Shown: positions 18,554 to 30,874, counted from the stretch's first letter. The stretch is 64,000 nucleotides of DNA from Streptomyces katrae (GCF_000717655.1 NZ_JNZY01000023.1:1-64000); one strand, 5' to 3'. Numbers and translations: made by a program. The notes: generated by a model not told the origin, from the letters alone.

Positions 18554-20278
18554 GCGGGCGGGGACGCAAAGCCGTCCTGCCGCCGCCGGACTTCCAAGCA
18601 ACAGAGCGGATAGCCGCCGACGGACTGCAGGTCACGGTGCTGAACAAGGAAGGCTTCGAGCGCGTCTTCGACTTCGCCGCGATCGGCGTGCCCCAGCCGA
18701 TGCGCTGCTCCCTTGCGCGAGCGTTCGCCGAGCAGTCCATGGGGTGGAACAGCCACGCGAGCGGTGAGTCATATTGGCGATCCATCGAGGTCTTCGCCCG
18801 GTTCCTCAAGGACCAGGGCCAGCCGGCCGAGGACCTGGGCGACCTCACCTCCGCCACGCTCCGGCTCTGGCGCAACAACCACAAGGACACCCCCGGCGGG
18901 CGCGAGTCTCTGGCCAAGATGCGTACGTTGCTGAAACGCGAGCCGCGGCTGGCGCAGGGCCTGGCTGCGGAGGAACTGGCCCGTCCCGTTCCGAAGAAGG
19001 GCAAGCCGTCCATGCAGTCCTACCGGCCGTCGGAGCGCGACCAGGTGCTGCTGGTCGCCGAACGGCAGTTCCGTACCGCGCTGCTGCGGATCCGGGAGAA
19101 CACCACGCTGCTGGCCCGCTACTGGGCGGGTGCACTGGACCCGGCCAGCCGTGACTGGAGGATCGGGGCGGCCCTCGAGCACATCGCCGCCACGGGCGAG
19201 TTGCCCGGATATCCGGACAAGGACGGGAAGGTCTACACCCGAGCCGAAAGGCTGCTACACGGAAAGAAGCGCGGGAAGACGACCGGTCGACTGTTCCTGA
19301 GCCGGGCGGAACTTACGGCCCTGGCCGTGATGATGACGGACCGCTACGGCTGGAATCTGTCCGTCTACGACCGTCTGCACGTGCCCGTCATCACCCCGTC
19401 CGCAGGAGAGACCGCCACGGTCACCTACGAGGTCCTGGTGGAGAAGCGCCGCTCGGGAGAGGGGCGCTGGTTCGACACGGAGAACTACACCGACTCCGGC
19501 GCGGACTCGCCCGGCCGGCTCATCACCCAGGCCCTTGAAGCCACGCAGCACGGGCGAGCCCTGGCCGCCTCCCTGTCACCCGGCCACGACCTGCTGATGG
19601 TCGCCCGCAACCGGCGCCGTACGGACGTGGACTCCAATCTGGACCGGCCCCGGAACGTCGGCGCGCTGTGCTTCGGGGTGTCCAAGGCCGATGCACGAGT
19701 ATGGGCGAGAACTCACGAGATCGGTTCGCCCTTCCAACGCGCCCGCAGGACCACCGTCACCACCACGGGCAAGCCGCTGCAGCACAAACGTGGCACCCAC
19801 GAGAGCGTCTACGTCCTGCCCGACGAGAACGTCTAGCAAGCCGCCGTGGCCGTGATCGCGGCCGGCGCCGAGGAAGCCCTCGAACAGGCCCGCGACTACA
19901 CCTTCAAGGGGCGGCTCACGGACGTGGGCGACGCGGCCCACCAGGAGACCGCGACCGCGGACTGCGCGGACGAGGAGACCAGCCCCTGGCCGGACCCGAG
20001 CGGCGGCTGCGGAGCCGACTTCCTGCTCTGCCTGTCCTGCGAGAACTCCCGGGTCCACACCGGCCACCACCCGCGCCTCGCGCTCCGCGCCGCCAGTTGA
20101 TTTCGCTCCGCTCCGGCTGGCCGGAGAAACTCTGGCGCAAGCGATGGGACGAACACCTCCAGCGACTCGATGACCTGCGGACCAAGGTCAACGAGGGCAC
20201 CTGGGACGCCGCTCTGGCCCGGATCACCGACCGCGACCAAATGATCATCGACCATCTGCTCAAGGGAGACCTCGCCCC

Positions 20279-20282
<4 letters not shown>
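18550..20282 (+). pseudogene. Recombinase 2 of the element, with a nonsense codon and frameshift
   Basis: Starting at GTG 18550 the frame runs 428 codons to a TAG at 19834-19836. It continues in the same frame (QAAVAVIAAGAEEALEQARDY) to a Cys-rich stretch (CGADFLLCLSCENS). A one-base shift near 20085 then leads to LISLRSGWPEKLWRKRW and the natural end at 20282, which overlaps the next start. The TAG could arise from CAG by one transition. The full product would be about 577 residues. Catalytic motifs are degenerate (RARR then HKRGTHESVYVL), as expected for the middle member of such trios. Confidence 0.7.
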
Positions 20283-23177
<2,895 letters not shown>

Positions 23178-23246
23178 TGGAACCGTGGTTGGTGCTGAGA
23201 TTGATCAAGGCCGTCGCCGGTCCCTGACGCACTTAGGATTGCGAGG

Positions 23247-24224
23247 GTGATGGCAAGAACCAGTGACATCGAGAAAGCGGCCGGTGTGCTGCGCGCCGGC
23301 GGTCTGGTGGCTCTCCCGACCGAGACTGTTTACGGTCTGGGCGCCAACGCGGAGGACCCCGCCGCCGTCTCGCGCATCTTCCAGGTCAAGGGACGCCCGC
23401 CCTCGCACCCGCTGATCGTCCACATCGGCGGCGCGGAGCACCTGGACGACTGGGTCCAGGAGGTACCCGCGACGGCCCGTCTGCTGGCCGAACGTTTCTG
23501 GCCGGGGCCGCTCACGCTGGTCCTGCGGCGTGGCCAGCGGGTGCCTTTGGAAGCGACTGGAGGCTTGGAGACGGTGGCCGTGCGCGTGCCCGACCACCCC
23601 GTCGCACTCGCGCTGCTGTCGGCCTTCGGTGGTGGTGTCACGGCCCCGTCCGCAAACCGCTTCGGCTCGGTGAGCCCCACGACCGCGGACGACGTCCGTG
23701 CCGAGCTCGGCGATGGCGTCGACTTCGTGCTGGACGGCGGCCCCTGTGAGGTCGGTGTCGAGTCGACCATCGTCGACGTCACGGGCGAGATCCCGACCAT
23801 CCTGCGGCCCGGCGGCGTGACGCGCGAGGACCTCGAAGCAGTGCTGGGGTGCCCGCTCGCGGTCCCTGCGACCAGCCGCATCCGGGTGCCGGGCCAGCAT
23901 CCGTCGCACTACGCGCCGCGTGCTCGGGTCGTCCTGGTCGAGCCGGAGAAGGTCGTCGCCGAGGCGGAGTTGGCGCAGGAGCTGGGGCACCGGGTCGGCG
24001 TCTTTCTTCCTACCGCATTCACTGGCGCTGAGGTGAAGGCGCACGCGGTCGTGGCGGTCCCCGGTTCGATGGCCGCCTATGCTCGCGGGCTGTACGGGTT
24101 CCTGCGCGACCTCGACCAGCGGGGGTGCGACCTCATCGTCGCCTCTTTGCCGGTGGAGGAGGGGCTGGGGCTGGCGATCGCCAACCGGCTCCGCCGCGCC
24201 GCGGGGCCCCGGACCACCGTGTGA
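23247..24224 (+). CDS. L-threonylcarbamoyladenylate synthase (Sua5/YwlC type)
   Basis: A 325-residue enzyme that would make threonylcarbamoyl-AMP from threonine, bicarbonate and ATP for the t6A37 modification of ANN-decoding tRNAs. The YrdC domain (residues 1-205) has GLVALPTETVYGLGANA, KGRPPSHPLIVHI, RFWPGPLTLVL and APSANRFGSVSPT. A C-terminal Sua5 domain follows the hallmark linker PGQHPSHYAPRA. GTG 23247 and ATG 23250 are both possible. Streptomyces should have a chromosomal copy, so this one is cargo, perhaps a self-resistance or stress duplicate. Confidence 0.9.
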   Translation: MMARTSDIEKAAGVLRAGGLVALPTETVYGLGANAEDPAAVSRIFQVKGRPPSHPLIVHIGGAEHLDDWVQEVPATARLLAERFWPGPLTLVLRRGQRVPLEATGGLETVAVRVPDHPVALALLSAFGGGVTAPSANRFGSVSPTTADDVRAELGDGVDFVLDGGPCEVGVESTIVDVTGEIPTILRPGGVTREDLEAVLGCPLAVPATSRIRVPGQHPSHYAPRARVVLVEPEKVVAEAELAQELGHRVGVFLPTAFTGAEVKAHAVVAVPGSMAAYARGLYGFLRDLDQRGCDLIVASLPVEEGLGLAIANRLRRAAGPRTTV

Positions 24225-25130
24225 CCGGCGCCGACGCCCTGCCCTTACTGCTCCCGGGTGCGGGGACCCGGCGGATTCAGGGCGGATTCGGCTGAGCTTC
24301 CGCCTGCTGGCAGGCTGGAAACAGCTCATGCGCTCGTGGTCGGTGACGACCGGTTCCCCCTCCCGGGCACACCTCGCAGCCCGCGCCCTGCGCCAGGTCG
24401 GCGCGGGGCGCGGTGCTGGGGGCGTGGTCGGCTCGGTGAGCCATCGGGTGGCGCCCTTCGGGGGTGATCGAGCGGTGAACCCGGTGGGCGCCCCCCTGCA
24501 CATGTACGGGTCTCCTGCGACCGGGGCACATCACGTAGGGGCAGCCACGGCCGGGGCGGTCAGGACGCGGCAGGGACCGCCGCATCGAGGCCGCGCGAGG
24601 CGACGAGCTGTGCACTGCCGTCGGCCAGACGTCTCGCGTACGGCCGGATCGATGCCTGCCGGACCGACCAGGGCCGGTAGTTTCGCCCGGCGGGGTGCCT
24701 GGCGCTGGCGTCATGTCATCCCCTAACGGATCGTCCCCGTCGCAGGTCACTGCCCGCGCGACAGGCGGGCCGCGCTGCGATCATGCCCGGCCCGCCGACG
24801 GTACCGAGCGGCCGGGCGGGAGGTCCGCACGGGGGCAGGCACCACTCGCACGCGCACGCAGAGCCCAGCCGGTTCACACTCGCCCCGGCCGGGCTCTGGG
24901 AACGGCTGGGCGTCGTCTGGACTGCGGCCATGGCTTCTGGGACTGTAAGGGGGACAACCAGCCTGGTCTGGTGGGAGACCCCGCGCCGCCCTACGGCCAT
25001 ATCAGTGGCCAAGGCCTGGTACGGGTGGTCTCGCTCGGCTGCGCGCGGCCCTACGCCACGCGCTCAGCGGCCTTCTCTCCCGCATCTGCGGGCGACCGTG
25101 ATGGGCTCGACCCCTGAACGGGGGCGAACC
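24225..25130. other. Intergenic region with diverged leader repeat
   Basis: No convincing gene. A plus-strand frame is open from 24783 into the STAS gene but its composition is atypical. On the minus strand a short frame starting at 24714 opens MTPAPGTPPGE, like the pseudogene at 28887-29136. The region 24640-24835 is repeated in diverged form at 29018-29258. Confidence 0.45.
24640..24835. repeat. Diverged leader repeat, copy 1
   Basis: Shared blocks with copy 2 include CGTACGG..CGGA.CGATGCCTGC, GTCATGTCATCCCC, TCGCAGGTCAC, TGCGATCATGCCCG and CCGCCGACGGTACCGAG, in the same order. Both copies lie upstream of partner-switching regulators (a STAS protein here, an anti-sigma-type ATPase there). 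Confidence 0.7.
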
Positions 25131-25556
25131 ATGAACGACGGCATCCGCGTCACCATGAGCCACGATCCAGAAGGCACAGTCATCACGGTGGCCGGCGAAC
25201 TGGACATGGACACCTGCCCGACCCTCCACCAGGCCACTGCCGCCGCGGCAGCCAATGGCGCCCCCTTGCACCTGGACCTCGTCGGTGTGCCCTTCATGGA
25301 CGTCTTCGCACTGCACCTGCTGCTCGACCTCCAGCACGACTTCCAGCGGCGTCAGGCATCGTTGACCATCAGCGGATTCCAGCGGCAGCCCACACGGCTC
25401 CTCACCCTCACCTCCAGCGAGCACCTGCAGCTCCGCTGCACCCCGCCACGCAACGTCGTCTTCCCGCCGGTCTTCCTGGAGTTGGGGTCCCTCCCGACGC
25501 CGGCCTTGAGGCAGACAGCCGCACACGCCGTCGACGTCACGACTCGGCGGTGTTGA
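25131..25556 (+). CDS. STAS-domain protein (anti-sigma-factor-antagonist-like)
   Basis: A 141-residue protein of the SpoIIAA/RsbV fold, which in related systems binds and inactivates an anti-sigma kinase. The ATG at 25131 starts the recognisable domain. VITVAGELDMDTCPTL and LDLVGVPFMDVFALHLLL mark the two halves. At the loop where a phosphorylatable Ser follows Asp, the sequence is MDVFA, with no Ser, so kinase control through that residue seems lost. A Thr-rich C-terminal tail follows. It belongs with the ATPase at 29383 and the STAS protein at 30403. Confidence 0.8.
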   Translation: MNDGIRVTMSHDPEGTVITVAGELDMDTCPTLHQATAAAAANGAPLHLDLVGVPFMDVFALHLLLDLQHDFQRRQASLTISGFQRQPTRLLTLTSSEHLQLRCTPPRNVVFPPVFLELGSLPTPALRQTAAHAVDVTTRRC

Positions 25557-25772
25557 TCACTACACCCGGGCGGAGCCGTGCCAAGCCCTGGCCCGTCGGG
25601 ATCGCTCAGAGCGATCCAGCGGCTGACCGGCGCCGTGCCCAAGGCGGGTTGCTGTTCCCACGGCTGTCTCCCGGACGACATGTCAGGCGGCACACGTTGC
25701 TCCCGTGGGACGACCGGAGTCCGGAACGGTCCGCACCACCCTGAGCGGAGAAGATTGCGGGAGATCGGAGCC

Positions 25773-26615
25773 TCACCCTCGCCGTTTCAGCGCTCTTGCC
25801 AGGCGGGGGAGTTCGTCGTGGAGCAGTCGGCCGGCCAAAGCGCCGCCGAACACGACGACTCCGACGCCGACCAGCCAGGACTGGATGACCAGGACGGTTC
25901 CGAACGGGCCGTACGCGACGGCGCTGGATGCGATCAGCGGTGAGAACACGAGCCGGGAGAAGAGCCTGAGGCCGAGCAGCCCGAGCATGGTGGCGACCGC
26001 CCCGGGCAGCAGAGTGACCCAGGCGACCCCGCCGCCGAGCAGGAGCCGCTGGGACCACCAGAAGAACAGGGTGCCGCTGACCACCGTAACCACCCCGCGG
26101 ACCGACGAATCCCGCCACAGGGGTGTGAGCGCGGACAGGAAGAGGACCCCGATGAGGACGGCGAGCCACAGCACGTGCCGCCACCTGGCCCACCACCGGG
26201 CCGGGGGCAGATCCCAGATCTTCTCGTAGCCGCTCTGCACCGCCGCCCCGAACGACAGACCGAATACGGCGAGGACGGCGAGGCCGAACGCCGTCGTGGT
26301 CCGCCAAGCCTGACCCGGCAGGGCGAACAACCGCTCGATCTCCCCTCTGGCGGCCGCCGAGACGCCGAGCCCGTCTCCCAGCCACTGCGCGAACCCCCGA
26401 CCGCTCGCCGGATCGGCCGCGGACACGACGATCAGCAGCGGCACCAGTGTCAGGAACCCGAGCGCCGCGAAACCCAGCGAACGCTGCGACAGGTCGATAC
26501 CGCTGCCCCACCCCCACCTGCGCCCGGCCCGCGAGCGGCGGATCGCGCTGCGCAAGCGCCCGAACGGAGACAAGCGGCCCACGGCATCGGACCAAATGCC
26601 CTCCCTAGGGCGCAC
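25773..26615 (-). CDS. YihY/UPF0761-family membrane protein
   Basis: A 280-residue integral membrane protein with about six hydrophobic segments. It opens with a short basic cytoplasmic part, then DLSQRSLGFAALGFLTLVPLL, matching the YihY/virulence-factor-BrkB-like family. GLSFGAAVQSGYEKIW and LLLGGGVAWVTLLPGAV are further family-like segments. GTG 26615 overlaps the end of the DUF1206 gene by 11 bases, so the pair is co-transcribed. The role is unknown; relatives are often in osmotic-stress regulons of Streptomyces. Confidence 0.8.
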   Translation of the reverse strand: MRPREGIWSDAVGRLSPFGRLRSAIRRSRAGRRWGWGSGIDLSQRSLGFAALGFLTLVPLLIVVSAADPASGRGFAQWLGDGLGVSAAARGEIERLFALPGQAWRTTTAFGLAVLAVFGLSFGAAVQSGYEKIWDLPPARWWARWRHVLWLAVLIGVLFLSALTPLWRDSSVRGVVTVVSGTLFFWWSQRLLLGGGVAWVTLLPGAVATMLGLLGLRLFSRLVFSPLIASSAVAYGPFGTVLVIQSWLVGVGVVVFGGALAGRLLHDELPRLARALKRRG

Positions 26616-27519
26616 TTGGGCGCGTCTCCGAGCCCGGGGCCTCGGTCGGCTGCTCTGCCGAGGCGCCGTGCTCGGGGGCTTTGCGCCAGCGGGCTTCGCA
26701 GAACGAGTAGAGGCCGAACAGCAGGAGGCCCACCGCCGCGGCGATCAGCAGCACGGGCCCGGCGGGCGTGGCGGCGAACGAACGCAGCGTCTCGTCCATG
26801 CCCTTGGCTTCGCCGGGATCGAATCGCACCGCGGCCAGCACGACGAACAGCCCGGACACCGCCGCGACCACGCCGGTCGCCACGCCGCCGACGATGCCCA
26901 GCCCCGCGACGACCCGCCGCGTCGCCGGGCTCATCTCGCCCGTCCGGAGATTCTCCTCGAACTTCCGCATCAGGCTCCGGACCACGATCACCACGCCGAC
27001 GATGACCAGGACGGCTCCGACCACACCGACGAGCACCCGCCCGAAGGGCCAGGTCAGCACCCTCGCGGTGTAATCCTTCGACGTCTCATCGCCGGGACGG
27101 CCCCCGGCGGACCCGCCGACCAGCGCGGTCTGCACCACCCCAATACAGATCACGGCGTAAAAGACCGCCAGCCCTGCAGAGCCCAAGCGCCGGGTCCACC
27201 TGTCACCGCCCGTCACCGCCTGTCCGAAAGCGGCCTCGGACAGCCGCCACAGCGCCATCGCCGCCAGCCCCACCACCAGCGCCCACAGCAGCACCCGGCC
27301 GAACGGCTGCTCGCCAATGGTCCGCACCGCACCGGACCGGTCGGCCTCCTTGCCGCTGTCGCCGCCGAACCCCATCTGCACGGCCAGCAGCCCCACCAGT
27401 ACGTAGATCACACCCCGCGCGGAGAGTCCGACCCTGGACAGGACCTCCATGACACGGCTGTTGGACACACGCCGCCCCCGGGATCCGGCCTGGGCGGCAC
27501 TGCCGTTCCTTATGGCCAT
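26605..27519 (-). CDS. DUF1206 membrane protein
   Basis: A 304-residue membrane protein with three repeated helical pairs: GLSARGVIYVLVGLLAVQ, GSAGLAVFYAVICIGVVQ and a third near residue 200. ATG 27519 is preferred over GTG 27528 because GGAGG lies eight bases upstream of it. The repeated pattern (G-R-G-x-Y/F with an Arg-containing amphipathic helix) is that of DUF1206. It is co-transcribed with the YihY gene and downstream of CsbD and PRC-barrel genes, forming a stress-protein block. Confidence 0.85.
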   Translation of the reverse strand: MAIRNGSAAQAGSRGRRVSNSRVMEVLSRVGLSARGVIYVLVGLLAVQMGFGGDSGKEADRSGAVRTIGEQPFGRVLLWALVVGLAAMALWRLSEAAFGQAVTGGDRWTRRLGSAGLAVFYAVICIGVVQTALVGGSAGGRPGDETSKDYTARVLTWPFGRVLVGVVGAVLVIVGVVIVVRSLMRKFEENLRTGEMSPATRRVVAGLGIVGGVATGVVAAVSGLFVVLAAVRFDPGEAKGMDETLRSFAATPAGPVLLIAAAVGLLLFGLYSFCEARWRKAPEHGASAEQPTEAPGSETRPSAP

Positions 27520-27570
27520 ACCTGGCACCTCCAGGGCCCTGCCGTGAGGCCGGCAGGGCGGGCGCGGTGG

Positions 27571-27744
27571 TCAGTGCTTGAAAACGTCCTTGATCTTCGC
27601 CCCAGCCTGCTTGGCGTTGCCTTTGACCTGGTCACCACGGCCTTCGGCCCGCAGGTGCCAGCTGCCGGTGACACGGCCGACGGTCTTCTTGGCGCCGCCC
27701 TTGACCGCCTCGGCCTTGTGCGCGATCTTCTTGCCGATACTCAC
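27571..27744 (-). CDS. CsbD-family stress protein
   Basis: A 57-residue, Lys/Ala-rich protein starting at GTG 27744 with MSIGKKIAHKAEAVKG, then GRVTGSWHLRAEGRGDQVKGNAKQ, the CsbD signature. CsbD proteins are strongly induced by general-stress sigma factors in Bacillus and actinobacteria; the biochemical role is unknown. The reading frame is open upstream into the PRC-barrel gene without a stop, so annotation as a fusion is possible, but the internal start with its AAGGG site fits the family length. Confidence 0.75.
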   Translation of the reverse strand: MSIGKKIAHKAEAVKGGAKKTVGRVTGSWHLRAEGRGDQVKGNAKQAGAKIKDVFKH

Positions 27745-27833
27745 GGGTCGCCACCCTTCGTTCTTCTGCCGGGGGATGCCCCGTCCAGGGGCATCCCCCG
27801 GCGGTTTGGCTGGCCGGCGATCGACCTGCCGAC

Positions 27834-28329
27834 CTACCGAGGCTCGGGTCGGTGCTTGAACGCGTTGAGCCCCCTGCGGCGCTCGCCTTCCGGGTTGGGA
27901 TCTCGCGCGCTCGTCGTCTGCGGGCGGGAGATGCCGCGCTGGTCTACGACGTCTTCGCGGTCGTTGCCGACCGCGGCCGTCTCGCGGCGCGCCGTGCGTT
28001 TGGGGCACCTCTCGCCGCGGCCACGACGCATGCGCGAAGACCGCGGCCTCGTCCTCGGCGGGCAGGACGTCGTCCGTGCCGATCGCCGGGGACTTCTTCA
28101 CCAGCGACCGGTCGTAGTCGACCTTCACGTAGCCCGGTCCCGCGATCACCCCGTTCAGCGGGACGAAGACCAGGTGGTGGCGGGTGGGCAAGCCGACCTG
28201 GACGGTGGCCATGGCGGGCTCGTCGGTGGTGGTGTCGACGTAGATGGCCTCCAGCACGCCGATCTTGCGGCCGCCCGAGTCGAGGACGTCGTGGGTGCGC
28301 CACTCCCGTATGTCCGCTAGCTGGATCAT
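27834..28329 (-). CDS. PRC-barrel domain protein, C-terminal frame uncertain
   Basis: The ATG at 28329 gives MIQLADIREWRTHDVLDSGGRKIGVLEAIYVD, a PRC-barrel. Another strand, RHHLVFVPLNGVIAG, and DYDRSLVKKSPAI complete it by residue 95. After EAAVFAH (near 28025) the same frame becomes Arg/Pro-rich and runs without a stop into CsbD, while the next frame (RGRGERCPKRTARRE to 27834) looks more like a normal end. A one-base error or mutation near 28020 is likely. PRC-barrel proteins accompany CsbD in actinobacterial stress operons. Confidence 0.65.
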
Positions 28330-28738
28330 CCCGAGCGCCCCTTCCCGCGACGGTGTATCGGTGGGCGTTGCACTTTCCAGCCTGCCCCGCCAAGCCCGCC
28401 CGCACCAGCCTGGACCGTACGGCGCGCCGTGCGGCCCGGCTCTGACCTGAACGGCCGAGCCCGGCGTGACCGGTGCCGGGCGCGGGCGTTGGAGTGAGTG
28501 ACACGTGCCCCCGGCCCCCACCATCGAGGGCCGGATCCGTGTGACGGCCCCTGCTGCCGCGCCCGGCAGTAGGGGCCGTCGTCGTGTTCCAGGCCCGGCA
28601 TGCCTTGGCTGGTCGGTGTCGAAGCGGTCACGAGCCGCCACGCTGGCAGGCCTCGCGTCGTTGGACCCGCATGGAGCAGGAAACCGTTTCGCCTCCGCAG
28701 CGGGCCGGATCGTCCAGACCTCCGGAGGGGTTTGGGCG

Positions 28739-28870
28739 ATGACCGACACCCCGATCTATGACGCTGTCGAGCGCGAGTGGCTCGCCTGGGGCCGCGAAGT
28801 GCCCCGCGCCCCGGCGACCTGGTCGGCCCGGGGCCCGGTGATCACCGGCGACCTGTTCCTTCGGGCGTAG
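28739..28870 (+). CDS. Small hypothetical protein (43 aa)
   Basis: GGAGGGG precedes the ATG at 28739. The product begins MTDTPIYDAVEREWLAWG and is acidic then hydrophobic. It is divergent from the PRC-barrel gene. No family is recognised, but the ribosome site and codon bias support translation. Confidence 0.5.
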   Translation: MTDTPIYDAVEREWLAWGREVPRAPATWSARGPVITGDLFLRA

Positions 28871-28886
28871 GGCGCGGCCGTCTCGT

Positions 28887-29136
28887 TCACCGTGGTACGT
28901 ACAGCCGCTCACGCAGATAGAGCGGGGCCGTGGTGTCCGCGACTTTCGCCAGGCCGGTCAGCAGGGTGCGGATGGCAGGGTCGTTGCCGTCGCGGACCGC
29001 CTGCACGATTTACTCGACCGTCTCACGTACGGACGGAGCGATGCCTGCCGGAGAGGCCGAGGAGAGGTCAAAGCCGGCCGGGTCCGGCGGGATCGCCCGA
29101 CTCGGCTCCCGCCGGGGTGCCCGGTGCTGCCGTCAT
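28887..29136 (-). pseudogene. Small hypothetical gene with frameshift and stop
   Basis: From the ATG at 29136, MTAAPGTPAGAESGDPAGPG is followed, after a one-base shift, by FDLSSASPAGIAPSVRETVE, a TAA, and then IVQAVRDGNDPAIRTLL ending LYLRERLYVPR at 28887. The pieces make an 80-residue acidic protein when repaired. A diverged start of the same gene may survive at 24714. Function unknown. Confidence 0.45.
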
Positions 29137-29258
29137 GTCATCCCCACCCGGTCGCCCCCTCGCAGGTCACGGCACTGCCCACGCTGCGCGGCGGGGCCGT
29201 ACTGCGATCATGCCCGTCCGCCGACGGTACCGAGAGGCCGGGCGGGAGTCTGCACAGG
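29018..29258. repeat. Diverged leader repeat, copy 2
   Basis: Partner of 24640-24835. It lies between a broken minus-strand small gene and the plus-strand anti-sigma-type ATPase gene, so it spans a divergent promoter region. Confidence 0.7.
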
Positions 29259-29382
29259 TGTCCTCACGCCGGCCTTGGGCCATCGGTGCAGCCTTTGTCG
29301 CTGATCGCTGTGGAGTGTGACCGAGTGGGTAGACGCGGTGAACGACATCGACCGCGCGGGATCTCGGAACGGGGTGAAGGAC

Positions 29383-29790
29383 ATGCAGCAGTCAAAACTG
29401 GCCGGCAGTCTTGCCGAGCATCTGCTGGAGTGCACCTGGCGGCCCGAGCGGCCCGCGCAGGCCCGCGATGCCGCGGCCGAGTTCCTTCTCGACCTGCGGC
29501 CATCTCCGCCCGTGTCCACCGTGCAGGACCTGGTGCTGCTGGTGTCCGAACTCGTCACCAACGCCGTGCGCCATGCGGGCGGGGTCAGCGCGATGACCCT
29601 GCGGGCGGACCGCCGCAGCATCCAGGTGATCATGGCGGATCCCAGTCCCGCTCAGCCGCAGGACCGATCCCCCGACCTCACCGGCCGAACCGGCGGTTTC
29701 GGCTGGCCCATGATCCAACGACTGGCCCACAGCGTGAGGGTGGAGCCCCGGCCCGGCGGCAAGGCGATCACCGCGACCCTGCCCCGCTGA
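29383..29790 (+). CDS. Anti-sigma-type ATP-binding protein (HATPase, RsbW-like)
   Basis: A 135-residue GHKL-ATPase-fold protein. The N box SELVTNAVRHAGG (about residue 57), the G1 region VIMADPSP and the G2 loop TGGFGWPMIQRL are visible. Such proteins act as anti-sigma kinases in partner switching: they hold a sigma factor or phosphorylate a STAS antagonist. ATG 29383 follows GAAGG closely; GTG 29317 would add 22 unlikely residues. Two STAS proteins lie nearby, but no sigma factor is in the element, so it may act on host sigma factors. Confidence 0.85.
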   Translation: MQQSKLAGSLAEHLLECTWRPERPAQARDAAAEFLLDLRPSPPVSTVQDLVLLVSELVTNAVRHAGGVSAMTLRADRRSIQVIMADPSPAQPQDRSPDLTGRTGGFGWPMIQRLAHSVRVEPRPGGKAITATLPR

Positions 29791-29884
29791 CCACCCAGAA
29801 TATCACTCACCGTGTTTAATGCGGCGCATATTGGAAACGCTGAGTAGCCACAAGGTGTAAAGGTCAAGGCGAAAGGCGGGACTC

Positions 29885-30079
29885 ATGTCCGTGAGCATCG
29901 GAATCATCCTCGTCGCGGTGACGGCGGTCATCGCTGCGATCGCGCTCGCCCCGGCGGTGGAACCCACGCAATCCACCCAGGCCTCAGCACGCAGGACCGG
30001 CCCGCGCAGACGTCCTGCCCGCCGGCTGCACAGCATTCCACCGCAGCAGGCCGGGGACCGCAGGCGGAGCTTCGGCTGA
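29885..30079 (+). CDS. Small single-pass membrane protein (64 aa)
   Basis: AAGGCGGG precedes the ATG at 29885. Residues 4-24 (IGIILVAVTAVIAAIALA) form one transmembrane helix, followed by a basic Arg-rich cytoplasmic tail. No family recognised. A strong hairpin 109 bases downstream ends the unit. Confidence 0.55.
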   Translation: MSVSIGIILVAVTAVIAAIALAPAVEPTQSTQASARRTGPRRRPARRLHSIPPQQAGDRRRSFG

Positions 30080-30187
30080 CCGGCAGCCTGCACCCCGGCC
30101 CGCCCCTTTTGCTGGTTACCGTCGCCGGTGACGCCAGGGCGGCTCGGGGCAGGCGAGGCCAGGTTCCCGCATTCGGGGACGAGGCAG

Positions 30188-30230
30188 GACAAGGGGGTGG
30201 GCCCGCGACCGTCGCGGGCCCACCCTTGTC
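30188..30230. terminator. Strong bidirectional hairpin
   Basis: Fourteen perfect base pairs around the loop at 30209-30211 (GTGGGCCCGCGA / TCGCGGGCCCAC), extended by five more pairs after a two-G bulge. It lies between the convergent genes ending at 30079 and 30403. Confidence 0.85.
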
Positions 30231-30402
30231 CGCGGTTATGCCATCGCGCCGAGGAACGGGGGCGCCAGGGGGCAGTGGATCAGGTTCCTGCGGGGTGTTC
30301 GCCCAGGCGGCCGGGCAGGCCGGCAGTGCCGCGGCTCTCGGGGTTCCCAGCGCAGCAGGAGGACCGCCGCGAGCATCGGGGCGCAGGTCAGGAGTATGAA
30401 CG

Positions 30403-30822
30403 TCATGACGCCGCCGCCGTCAGTGAGACGACCTGAGTCTGCTTGTGTGTCGCTGCGGCGGCCGCGTGCAGGAGGCGTTTCACGGCCCGGGAGCAGTTCG
30501 CGAGCCTGAGGCGGCGTCCGTGCCGGGGCCACCAGTCCAGGACAGCCAGGAAGCCGGAGTCGGCGAAGGTGACCTGCTCGGTGTCCAGCACGAGGCCGGT
30601 GTAGCCGTCGGCGGCCGCCGAGGCCAGCAGCGCCCGCAGCGGGCCGGCGCTGAAGTGGTCGATCTCCCCAGTGAGGTGGACGACCAGCGTGGCGCCGAGG
30701 GTGGTGCAGGAGTGGACGACTATGACGCCGGGCGCGGTGTCCGCGCCCGAGTCGTGCACGGCAGGAGGGGCTGGCGACCTGAGGGTGGCGGACAGTATCG
30801 GGAGGGTGCTTGAGGTACTCAC
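30403..30822 (-). CDS. STAS-domain anti-sigma-factor antagonist
   Basis: A 139-residue protein starting at GTG 30822 with an upstream GGAGG. After a Pro/Ala-rich lead come ATLVVHLTGEIDHFSAGPL and LVLDTEQVTFADSGFLAVL, the two halves of the STAS fold. Unlike the copy at 25131, the Asp-Ser pair (ADSGF) is present, so phosphorylation by an RsbW-like kinase is plausible. A Lys/Gln-rich C-terminal end follows KRLLHAAAAA. The likely partner is the ATPase at 29383. Confidence 0.8.
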   Translation of the reverse strand: MSTSSTLPILSATLRSPAPPAVHDSGADTAPGVIVVHSCTTLGATLVVHLTGEIDHFSAGPLRALLASAAADGYTGLVLDTEQVTFADSGFLAVLDWWPRHGRRLRLANCSRAVKRLLHAAAAATHKQTQVVSLTAAAS

Positions 30823-30874
30823 ATCCCCATCAACACCTCCCACCCGGCGCCGGGAAACGAGCAACGCGCCCCTT

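Noticed and set aside
24783..25130. N-terminal extension of the STAS protein
   Set aside because: The extra 116 codons fall in the repeated leader region and have atypical composition; the ATG at 25131 starts the recognised domain.
26596..28320. Plus-strand open frame of 574 codons
   Set aside because: Runs antisense to the DUF1206, CsbD and PRC-barrel genes; composition is His/Pro/Arg-rich as expected for a shadow.
27571..28329. PRC-barrel-CsbD fusion protein
   Set aside because: The frame is open through both, but the joining region is Arg/Pro-rich, CsbD has its own GTG with a ribosome site and family-typical length, and the next frame offers a more normal PRC-barrel end. Not fully excluded.
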